NCBI GenBank assembly: GCA_001910725.1
Contig: MJGA01000011.1
Location: 806,001-870,000 of the forward strand
Reading direction: 5' to 3'
DNA from: Phanerodontia chrysosporium
Taxonomy: Eukaryota > Basidiomycota > Agaricomycetes > Polyporales > Phanerochaetaceae
DNA length: 64,000 nucleotides
Shown here one piece after another: positions 1-8,633 of this stretch (its first letter is position 1; every line of letters starts with the position of its first letter). Both the position numbers and the translations under genes were made by a program. Under the pieces are notes generated by a model. The model was not told the DNA's origin, did no database searches, and saw only the letters and a program-made list of their open reading frames with translations.

Positions 1-1
1 T

Positions 2-898
2 CGCTCGCCGACGAACAACCTCACGAAGGCCCCAGCGATTGAAGTTTCGTACCACATGGGGCTTCACACTGCTGTCTACAACTACTTCACGTCACAATCC
101 GACTCTGCAACAGTAGTCCCGAAGGCACTCTCATCTATTCCGTTCTCGCGGGCAGACAAAACCAAGCAGAGCGGCACTGACCTTTACGAGCAACTGGACC
201 GCTACTATGCAGACACCGCTCGCGAGCTGTTACTGGGCGTGCCTCATGACGATTCTTCGCTGATTCAGTACCTCCTCCCCTGCTTCTCGCGTTTCAGTGC
301 CGGAGCGCAATCCGTCAACCGCTTGCTGAACTATGTCAACCGCCACTATGTGAAGCGTGCCGTCGACGAGGACAAGGGCTGGCTACGACTCGCAGACGTT
401 TTTGAGGCCGTTGCGAAGACGATCACTGAGGACGACACGCGCGAGAAGATTCAGAGGCGGATGAAGGAGCGGCGGACGGAGGAGCTGAAGCGGTGGGGGT
501 ACTACGATGGTGCCCCCTCGGAGGTCCTTGTCGAGGCGGAGGCATGTGCTGAGGCTGCAAGCCCGCCCGACCGGATCGTCCCGCTCTCTTCACTCGCGCA
601 CCGACGCTTTCGCACGGAAGTCATCGACCCTCTTCTTGCGATACCGAAAGCGAAGGGCAAAAGGAAGAAATTACCCGCGAACGGGCAGAGCAAGCTCCCT
701 GGGCCCAAGGAGCCCAAGGGACGGCTGGCCCGAGCGGTGAAGGAGCTGATAGAGGGGACAGATGGGGACGCAGACGAGAGGCGAAGGCTTGCGGGGGAAC
801 TAGCAATTCTGCTGCGGACAGTCGGCATCCGGGTGGACCACCCACTGCGGAAGAGACTCGACAAGTTTGTCGCGCAAAGTCCACAGGACAGTCCATGA
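2..898 (+). CDS. Cullin-like protein, N-terminal-domain type, 3' part only
   Basis: The reading frame is open from the first bases of the window and stops at 896-898, so the 5' end lies outside. Motifs match the cullin N-terminal helical repeats: HTAVYNYFTS (as in cullin ELYTHVYNYCTS), an LYEQLDRYY helix, and NYVNRHYVKR, equivalent to the cullin-1 segment just before its second repeat. Cullins scaffold SCF-type ubiquitin ligases. What is odd is the end: after the RNRHYVKR-like segment and about 40 more helical residues, the protein turns basic and low-complexity (KAKGKRKK, then KEPKGRLAR) and stops. The long cullin-homology and neddylation domains that bind the RING protein are absent, so it is a shortened cullin-like protein, not an ordinary CUL1. 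It may bind a Skp1-type adaptor only. Family assignment is fairly sure; function is not. Confidence 0.7.
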   Translation, partial: RSPTNNLTKAPAIEVSYHMGLHTAVYNYFTSQSDSATVVPKALSSIPFSRADKTKQSGTDLYEQLDRYYADTARELLLGVPHDDSSLIQYLLPCFSRFSAGAQSVNRLLNYVNRHYVKRAVDEDKGWLRLADVFEAVAKTITEDDTREKIQRRMKERRTEELKRWGYYDGAPSEVLVEAEACAEAASPPDRIVPLSSLAHRRFRTEVIDPLLAIPKAKGKRKKLPANGQSKLPGPKEPKGRLARAVKELIEGTDGDADERRRLAGELAILLRTVGIRVDHPLRKRLDKFVAQSPQDSP

Positions 899-1376
899 CG
901 GCAGATCTGGGTGTCCGTGTTGACCTTCTCGAAAACAGATACCGCTCCGTATGGCTGCGATTCCCATACCTAGGGTCGTAGAGCGTGTGAGCTCGGGATA
1001 CCCGTGCTGGGGTCAATTGATTCCCTTCGACGTGGTAATCATGAAATCTGGTACCCATTGTTGGTCCGGTATCTTGACTGGAGTGCCACGAAGACTACGG
1101 ACCGAGCCAGCGTGTATGCGGGCGTCCCGCGCAATGGTCGTCGCAATCGATGCTTCGTATCAAGTCCTGACAATTCGGGCGACTGAGTGGTATGTTTAGA
1201 GCGACTTTCCGAAAATGATACAAATGAGCTCGCGGTATAGGCTACATAAGTGAAGGATAACGATATCTGTGCAGCCATTAGCTAAAAGTACAATAATTCA
1301 CCGTCCTTGTACCTAGTACTGTGTCCGCAACGAAGCCGTGCGTGCTCGAGACGTGTTGACCAATCTGAAGTGCATG
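899..1376. other. Intergenic, convergent 3' regions
   Basis: Holds the downstream regions of the cullin-like gene (+) and the HMG gene (-). No conserved coding, tRNA or repeat signal was seen. Confidence 0.5.
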
Positions 1377-2507
1377 TTACCAGGTCGCCAACAGTGCCGA
1401 GTCGACTGAGTCTTGGAGGAGCGCAGATGGCGAGCCTTGCACGGCCAACTGCGCCAAGGGCTCAGCCGTTGCCTCCCAAGTAAAGCACGCGGACGAGTCG
1501 CAAAGCGAGGCGGCGTAATTGGAGATGGACGGCATCGGGATGTAAGAGAATGCGCCTGCGGGGCCCGCCCAGGCAGAGCTCATGTCGTCGGCGACGAGTG
1601 CTGAGCCATACGGCGGCGCGAACATTTGTGGTGCGCTCGAGGACAAGGACGGGCCCCCATGCTGATGTGACAAGGCCAGTGCATCCCACGTGCGCGACGA
1701 CTGTTGTACTCCCATAGCGTGCGACGCCAAGCTTTGCGTGTGGTAGTGTGGTGCTGACGGGATCTGTTGATGTGTCAATACAAGGACCGTCAAGGAGACA
1801 GGAGTGCTCACCTTATCGCCGACGGAGTGGCGTGCAGTCCCTACGTTCATGAGTTGCAGGCCGTTGACAGATGGCTGGAGCTCGAGATGCGAAGGTGCAA
1901 TCAGAGGGCTGCGGAAGGGCGTCTGGGACGATGTGGCGACATTAGCGTCGAAAACAGACGTCGTGTATGTGCTGGGGGTGTCCTCCGGCATCTCCTCGTA
2001 CGTCTTCGCGATCTCCTTGATCTCGTCCGCCTGCTTGCCCTTCACGATGGCGTCCGCGAGGGCGGCACAGCGCCTGAGGTCTTTCGGCCCGTTACGCTTC
2101 ACGTTGCGCTTCTGCTTTGGTTCGGCGCCGTACTGGGGGCGGAAGCGATAGTCGGGGTACTTGAGCTTGTGGGCCCGTTTCTCCTCGGCCGCCTTGTCGA
2201 ACCACACCTTCTTCTCCTCCGGGGGCAGCTGCTTCCAGCACATGCCGATGATTCGACTGATGATGCGGTGGTCGTGCTCGACGTCCTCCGTCACGCGACG
2301 TTTGCTGTAGAAGTCCGAGCGATAGATCATGAAGGCATTTCGCGGGCGGGGAATGTGGTCGGCAGCACGAGGCCGACGGGATGCGGGTTTGCAGGTCTCT
2401 GCTTTGATGGTGGTGCCTCGCGCTTTGCGCCGGGTGGGCGGTGGCGTGGGAGACGAGGGCGACGGCGACGGCGACGGCGACGACGTCAACGGAGCTAACG
2501 ACGCCAT
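1377..2507 (-). CDS. HMG-box (MATA_HMG type) transcription factor
   Basis: Read as one 376-codon frame from the ATG at 2507 to TAA at 1377-1379. A single HMG box lies at about residues 51-122: HIPRPRNAFMIYRSDF, then HRIISRIIGMCWKQLPPEEK and the helix-3 AEEKRAHKLKYPDYRF. This is the sequence-specific SOX/MATA subtype (RPRNAFMIYR), which bends DNA in the minor groove in the nucleus. A basic stretch with KQKRNVKR follows, a likely nuclear signal. The rest is Ser/Pro-rich and disordered. A 48-nt stretch at 1764-1811 has a good donor (GTGAGC) and acceptor (CAACAG) and is a multiple of three without a stop, so it is either a short intron or retained coding. A second gene of this subtype is at 39.9 kb. 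In basidiomycetes this subtype includes pheromone-response regulators, but nothing here proves that role. Confidence 0.85.
   Translation of the reverse strand: MASLAPLTSSPSPSPSPSSPTPPPTRRKARGTTIKAETCKPASRRPRAADHIPRPRNAFMIYRSDFYSKRRVTEDVEHDHRIISRIIGMCWKQLPPEEKKVWFDKAAEEKRAHKLKYPDYRFRPQYGAEPKQKRNVKRNGPKDLRRCAALADAIVKGKQADEIKEIAKTYEEMPEDTPSTYTTSVFDANVATSSQTPFRSPLIAPSHLELQPSVNGLQLMNVGTARHSVGDKVSTPVSLTVLVLTHQQIPSAPHYHTQSLASHAMGVQQSSRTWDALALSHQHGGPSLSSSAPQMFAPPYGSALVADDMSSAWAGPAGAFSYIPMPSISNYAASLCDSSACFTWEATAEPLAQLAVQGSPSALLQDSVDSALLATW
2458..2484. repeat. GGCGAC hexamer microsatellite inside the HMG gene
   Basis: Four to five tandem copies of GGCGAC. On the coding strand they give alternating Ser-Pro codons near residue 10-20 of the HMG protein. 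A simple-sequence tract likely to vary in length between strains (inference). Confidence 0.8.
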
Positions 2508-4046
2508 GAAAGATATCGGAGAGGTAGACTGGCCGCATAGCGATAGAAAATCAAACGGCGCAGTGTTTGTGGCGGGCGACGAGCTACAGGAGCTGTAGTC
2601 CGAGTCGGTATTGTCTTCAAAGCAGCATATCAGTGGCTAGCCCGCGACAAAGAAAACGCGACGTCTTACCAGAGTCAGGATAGTAGGACGCTGAAGCTGG
2701 CATCGTGGTTTATGTCCTGCAGTAGCAGTGTGTGGTGCGTGGTGCGTGGTGCGTGGTAGCAATGCCCATATCGGATCGCCTTTTATACATGCTTTGGTAG
2801 GGGAGATCTGAATAGGCACAGCCTGTTCGAGAGTAGAATGCGATCCTCTGCGCGTTTCTTCCTTCACTGCACGAGAGAAGCACACAAGCGCCAGTTATCA
2901 GGGTGTCGATGACTTGGTATTCATCATCTCGCCACTCCCCGCCTTGTACTGAAATAGCCGGTATCCTACGAGTTACCGCGCTTCAAGAGTCATAGGGCTA
3001 GGCCCAGGATAGCACCCGCGAGACGTTCTGCATCGCGGCACGGTCTGGCCTGCGCGTATAACGAGCGCTGGGTCGGTACAGACTTCCAGAGCGCACACAT
3101 CGAAGTAGAGGATCCTTGCGGCATGCTTTTTGTGATTATTATGCGTGTAGGTCGAGAGGCAGACAATGAATCGGCTGCTGGACCTGAGATGTGATTATCC
3201 GGGAACGAATCAAGCCGACGCATTCGGGAGGCGGTCGAGGAGGACAATGCGTTTCTCTCGAGCTCACGTCGTCCACGAGGCAGGGTGCACTTCGGCCATC
3301 GTTCCACGAGTGGCATGCTTTGCGTGCCGAGGGCCGACCATGTTTGCGAGCATGACCGCCACAGAAAGAGCCAGTCGGGGCTGGTGGGTGCAGGGCTCAG
3401 ACGTCCGGGGGCGCATCGAGTGGCACCGGGGCACGAGACGCCAGGAGACTCGAGGGTCGCCACTCGGGAATGCCACCGAGGACGGAAGGCGCGTGAGACG
3501 GCGATATTCCGCGGTAAGATCGCCCTATGCTCCGTTTGGATACGTCGAGGTATCATGTGGAGCTTGTAGGGTCGGTGCCTCTGCATGCAGCCGCATACCG
3601 TGACGACGCCCCGGGGGACAATGGGCTGGGCTGTGCTAGGAAAGGTATGTCGTTCGCAGCGTGGTAGAGAGGCAGAGAGGCGGAGCTTACAATGATATTG
3701 GTATCATAGCACGGCCTGCGTGGAGGTGTCCGCCGCGGGTGCAAGGGCTGGGCACGGCTCACGGTGTCGGGCGCGAACCTGGAGAACCGCTTTGGGCGAA
3801 TGGAGATTGGGCGCTTGTGCCTGAGATCATCGAGGGCGGGGACGTTTGGCAGACGCTGTGCAGCAGTGGAAACAGCGGCAGCCATTCCTCCACTCCATCC
3901 TCCAGTTCCTTTCCATCTTCTTTCCTTGCTTTTCTCTCATTTTCGCTTTCCTCCAGATACCATACCGCGACGGCAGAAACATACCATAGCCTACCCTACT
4001 CAGATACCACTTTTCTAACCAGTCGCCCACCCACCTCGTCTTCAAC
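2508..4046. promoter_or_regulatory. Long divergent promoter region between HMG gene and CaMK-type kinase gene
   Basis: About 1.5 kb with no convincing gene. Seen: three close copies of a GTGCGTG-like unit at about 2729-2757, a TATA-like TTTTATAC near 2780, and a strong pyrimidine tract (C/T runs with TTTCC) at about 3888-3960. Such tracts often mark transcription start in fungal promoters and this one lies about 90 nt upstream of the kinase ATG. ORFs here lack conserved motifs and look accidental. Confidence 0.5.
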
Positions 4047-6093
4047 ATGAAGTCATTATCGCTCCAGGAGAAGATGCTGCCCCAGCCGCCATCCTTCTCC
4101 AAGAAGAAGCACTATGAGATCCACGACACTCTTGGCACCGGCAGCTTTGGAAAGGTTATGGTGAGCGCCTCCATATACACCACAGCAGACCGGCTCTCAC
4201 CTCTTGTTTGCCACAGAGAGCGACATGGCACGTTCCTGCTGGCCAGGAGCTAGTTGCCAAGCGTGGTGCTGCTGCCGAGGCAGAGACCTCTGCTTCGCCG
4301 ACTAACGGCAGCTCCTCCCCGCATACCGTCTCCCGAGTACCGAGCCACAACAGCAACTCTACCGCCAAGTCCTCATTCCTCTCAATTGGCTCTCACCGCA
4401 ACCAGACGCCAGACAGCGGTCTGACCGTCGAGGTCGCCCTCAAAGTTATCCCAAAGAAGAAGGTCAAGGGCAATGAGGACAGCGTCTGGGGGGAGATGGA
4501 CGTCCTGAAGGGCCTTGACCATAAGAATATCGTGAGTATACCTCGGTGATTGTGGCGTGCTTTCCACTGAAGCCCAGCCTAGGTCAAATTCTACGAGTGG
4601 TTTGAATCGCGCACAAAGTACTACCTCTCGTTTGAGCTTGCCATGGGTGGAGAACTCTTCGAGCGTATCACGCAGAAGGGCAAGTTCACCGAATCTGATG
4701 CTGTGAACGTGGTGCGGTCCATCCTGTCGGGTGTATCCTACCTGCACCATCACGACATCGTCCACCGCGACCTCAAGTACGCGACCCTCTCATGTCATAC
4801 CTGGTTATTATGCTGACCCCTGCCCGTCAAGGCCGGAGAACATCCTCTATCGGACGAGAGACCCCGATTCTGATATCGTTATCGCTGACTTCGGCATGTA
4901 AGTGGATGCTGTACTATGATAGCTCACGTGCTGACGGTCTGGCAGTGCAAAGCACTTGCACGACCCAGATGAACAGCTGCACTCGCTGGCAGGAAGTTTT
5001 GGATATGTCGCTCCCGAGGTGCTCAATAACAAGGGTCATGGGAAGGCCGTCGACATGTGGTCAACAGGGTAGGTCTTGCATCCCATCGCTGCCATGAGAG
5101 TATGCTGATGGGCCGTCGTTCTTTTGACAGCATCATTACCTACGTGCTTCTCTGTGGATACTCGCCATTCCGGTCTGACGACGTCAAGGAATTGATCCGA
5201 GAAACCACAGCAGCCAAGCTGGAATTCCATGACCGGTATTGGAAAAATATCTCCAAGGAGGCGAAGGACTTCATCCTAGCACTCGTCACTGCGGACCCCT
5301 CGAAGCGGCTAACAGCAGATGAGGCTCTACAACATCCGGTGTGTCAGGCTTGTTCGAACTTACGAAACAACCTACTAACACGGCCTGCAGTGGTTGACGA
5401 GCCACACGCCGTCTACCGAACACGATCTCACCGGCCTGCGCGAACACTTCAACCCGCGTGCGCGCTGGAAGGCCGCCATCGCGGGAGCGCGGGCACTCCA
5501 CCGCTTTGGTTCCCATGGCTCGCGTACGAGCACAAGCAGCAAGAGCAGCGGCGGCTGGCGGACAATGGGCGATACCGACGACGACGACGACGACTCTGAC
5601 GAGGAGCAGGAGCTCGACCCGGAGTCTGTGCCTGGTGGGGCGGTTGGGCAGACCGAGCTGCCGAGCCCACACCACATCAAGGTCACGCCGCCAGACGAGA
5701 CGCCCCGTCCAAAGCAGTCGCCGCTGCCCGACGTACACGCGGAAGACTACGTCTCGGCACCAGAATGCGGGTCGCCCGCGCCGCCGCCCCAGCACGCGAC
5801 GACGCCCGCGGACAAGTCGAGTGCGCATGACCTGAAACACGAGAAGGAGCACCACGAGCCGCTGGAGCAGAAGGTCCCGAAGGAGTTGCACGAGGTGCAC
5901 AAAGAGAGCCAGCAGGCCAACGGCCGTTCCCACAATGGGCACGGCCCCCCATGACCACGACGACTCAGACTCTGATGACGAGTACCTCAACATGCCCGGG
6001 TCGTTCTACGTCAAGTCGAACGGGCGCGAGGCGCATGGACAGCACCACGGGCTTGCGAACCTTCTTCGCAAACTGCACCTGAGGTCTGACTAA
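4047..6093 (+). CDS. Calcium/calmodulin-dependent-type protein kinase (CaMK family)
   Basis: Seven exons: 4047-4160, 4217-4531, 4583-4776, 4832-4897, 4946-5068, 5131-5338, 5391-end. The kinase domain shows GTGSFGKV (Gly loop), VALKVI (catalytic Lys), [25 protein letters not shown] and the CaMK signature [10 protein letters not shown]. After the domain, [20 protein letters not shown] resembles the autoinhibitory/calmodulin-binding helix of fungal CaM kinases. Two oddities. First, about 60 Ser-rich residues are inserted between the Gly loop and the VALK strand. Second, the frame stops at 5952-5954, yet the next frame continues as clear coding (an acidic stretch, then [18 protein letters not shown]) to TAA at 6091-6093; dropping one C from the C6 run at 5945-5950 joins them, giving a 703-1 nt last exon that is a whole number of codons. 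I report the longer end. Kinase call is very sure; the tail needs resequencing. Confidence 0.93.
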
Positions 6094-6245
6094 TTTATTC
6101 CTACTTGTTTTGTCTCGTCGTTGCTTCTTGACCAGGTGTTCGAGTTACTGTACAGATCTAGGTTATTCATGTCCTGTATCACGACCTCTGTTGCACGTGT
6201 TCTTTGGGATGTGTACATGTCTATCGCCTATCGACGATCTTTGTC

Positions 6246-8106
6246 CTACACCGCTATCCAACCACGACAGCGTTCTGTGCCGCATCTACAGTCCTTTGTC
6301 CCGGGCCGCTGCCGCCCTTTGCCCTTCCTGTCTCGCGCTGCCTTCGGGTCGTAATCTATTGTCAACTCCGTGCCCGCGGGAATCTCCTGTTTTGTGACGA
6401 ATGCGAGGTATGGCCGGTTCTCCTACTAACGGTGAGGACTCGGGAGTTTGTCGTCAAGCATCGTACTTACGCCAAGGGATGTATCCCAGACGACAGGGTA
6501 TACTTCAAGGTTTGGTTCGCACGAGTGGCTACATTGATTGTGAGTAACCAGATAACACGAAAAGGCGTATGTCATACTTGACAAAACGTGTCCAGTTGCC
6601 TTGACATCTGGGTGAGCCCAAGCATTATGTCTGTATGGTAGGGCGCACCTTGTCGATACGCATCGACGGAATATTTCTTGCGCTCGGGAAAGTCTTCTGC
6701 TTCCTCCTGTGCGTCGAGGTCAAAAATGTACGACTTGTTCTCGCCCGTGATCTTTGCAGCTGTTCGACGCGCGCTGAAGATATTTAGTTTACAAGCCCCC
6801 AGACATAGTTACGGTTGTGGCGCTCACATGAGTTTCCTTTAGGTCGACGTCAGCGAATGCATGGGACCACAGGGTGGAATCGAACTTACCCAGTGTATAT
6901 GCCTAACACCTTCCCCATCTGCAGTGTCTTCGGAGATCTTACGCCCCATCCACGTGAGTCCGTCTTGAATAGCTGCAACGGGACGTCGCGCGGCCGCTGC
7001 GCCACACGGTTGGGACATTTGCGGGGATCGCATTGGCATTTCTGTGGAGTTTCTGTTATCAGAACATGCTGGTAGGACTAGGTGTGAACCCGCGATCTCG
7101 CATACCTCATTACATTCGATGATAACGGTGCCCATCGGACGATCGAACAAAAAGGACCGCTGTGCGCAGCGTCAGACTCGGGAATATGTCTAAGCACGGA
7201 GGGTAGAACGACATACGTTCTTGTTGTATGCAAATGACTTGATTAGCTCATCCTCTGCAGGAGGTAACTCTTCCGCGCACTGGCAAGTGAAAGCATCCCT
7301 ACAGACTGGCTCGCAGAAACAGCCGGCAACGAACCCCTCGTCAGAAGGAGGGATATCGCCGCTCCTAAGGCATCCACCAATCAATGGGTCACGCTCGTGC
7401 GAGTCAACAGGAAGCCTCACATGTCATATCCGGACTCGATGTACCTGAAATCGTCGACGACACGAGGCCAGTCGTCCTCGTCGCGGTCGCCGATATAGAT
7501 CGGTGCAGCGCCCGCCGCAGCACACGCAGCCTGCCACTCCCTCTCCAGCCTATTCCGCGCAGAGAGCACGATGGACGAGGGAGGCGGGGCTGCGCCGACG
7601 GGGGCGGGCGTGGCTGCGTTGTCGAGGGCGGTGGCGGCGGGCGCTGCTCCCGAACGCGGCTGCGCAGAGTGTCCATCGGCTCGTCTTCCGAGGAGCTGGG
7701 CGGCATCCGCGGGACTATGCGCGGTTTCTTGCGTATTCGACGCGCCTCCGGTTGCCTTTCGGGCACCGTGGGAGGTCTGCCGCGGCGAGCCTGTACTCGA
7801 CCCGTTGAGCCAGACGACGCGAGAGCACAGCGAGAAAAAGACGCGTACCATCGGCCGTGGCGGCGGGGCCTCCCTCGCTGGCCGCTCCTCAGAGGACTCG
7901 CGCGCGCGGTCTGCGTCCTGATCGCGTCGCGCAGACGGCGAGCTCTGTCGGAGCCGCGGCAGGCGTCTCCACCCTGTGTACCTCGGGTTGAAGTCAAAGT
8001 CAGCCTTCCAGTGCGGCGCCCACCCAAGGTCATGCTGTGTCTGCGGCAGATCGTGGAGGAGACACGTCGCGAGAGGCGAGATGTCGACGCTGGTTACCTG
8101 GTCCAT
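6246..8106 (-). CDS. Histone H3 lysine-9 methyltransferase, SUV39/Clr4/DIM-5 type
   Basis: Exons from 5' to 3': 8106-7849, 7790-7600, 7549-7421, 7364-7217, 7159-7106, 7041-6890, 6836-6828 (9 nt), 6773-6649, 6599-6578, 6528-6471, 6422-6246; about 440 residues. Pre-SET cysteines: [16 protein letters not shown], then [19 protein letters not shown] core: [21 protein letters not shown], then GNWTRFVNHSCEPN (the NHSC cofactor motif) and LTIDYDP. Post-[14 protein letters not shown], whose cysteines complete the zinc site. All three parts together are typical of enzymes that write H3K9 methylation for heterochromatin. No chromodomain is visible in the N-terminal about 190 residues, which are basic and Pro-rich. 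The introns at 7550-7599 (donor GTCGGC) and 7791-7848 are less certain because the unspliced frame is also open. Convergent with the kinase gene, about 150 nt apart. Confidence 0.92.
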
Positions 8107-8633
8107 CCCGCGACGATGGCGGTCGGTGGCTAACCTCGTGGCTGCCGCATGCGGAAGGGCCTTGTGGCGCGCGGCGACCCTTGGACACCATCGAGAACTC
8201 TTAAAGTACCTCATGCATAGATTGCGGATAACTACACAGGACAAATAGTGCAATGATGATGTACTATAAAAACAAAGTATGGAGTGTAGAAATGGGAGCT
8301 GCAAGAAGAAAAGAGTACGCTGTACAGGGTGCCAAGCAAGAAGCATGGTGTTGTATAAGAGTGTAGGAACCAGACGTCAAAGCAGAGAAGAGCGATTGCG
8401 GATGCGTGCATAATACAATGCGGTGTTGATGGTAGTATAGTGGAATGCCCGAATCCCGAACGCGTGCAGATAAAGGAGAGACATAGCCCGAAGGAGAGCA
8501 TGAGCCATAGGTATCGTTCCGGCGAGTCGGAATGGTTAGTTGGGGGAAATTAGAGTACGACCTGCTGTATGGAAGGGAAGGTGGATTCGCGGAAGGAACT
8601 GTCCAGAGGCGCGGCGCAGATGTGTTGCATATT
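8107..8633. other. Intergenic between PUF 3' end and methyltransferase 5' end
   Basis: Both neighbours are on the minus strand, so this holds the promoter of the methyltransferase and the 3' region of the PUF gene. It is A/T-richer than the genes. No further gene seen. Confidence 0.5.

Noticed and set aside
1767..2498. 243-codon open frame on the + strand
   Set aside because: Opposite the HMG-box exon; Leu/Arg-rich translation typical of an antisense shadow in GC-rich DNA.
1377..2507. Mating-type locus on account of the HMG box
   Set aside because: Basidiomycete mating types use homeodomain and pheromone/receptor genes; neither is present here.
2990..3586. 198-codon open frame on the minus strand in the HMG-CaMK gap
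   Set aside because: No motif, odd composition, no splice-supported neighbours; judged accidental.
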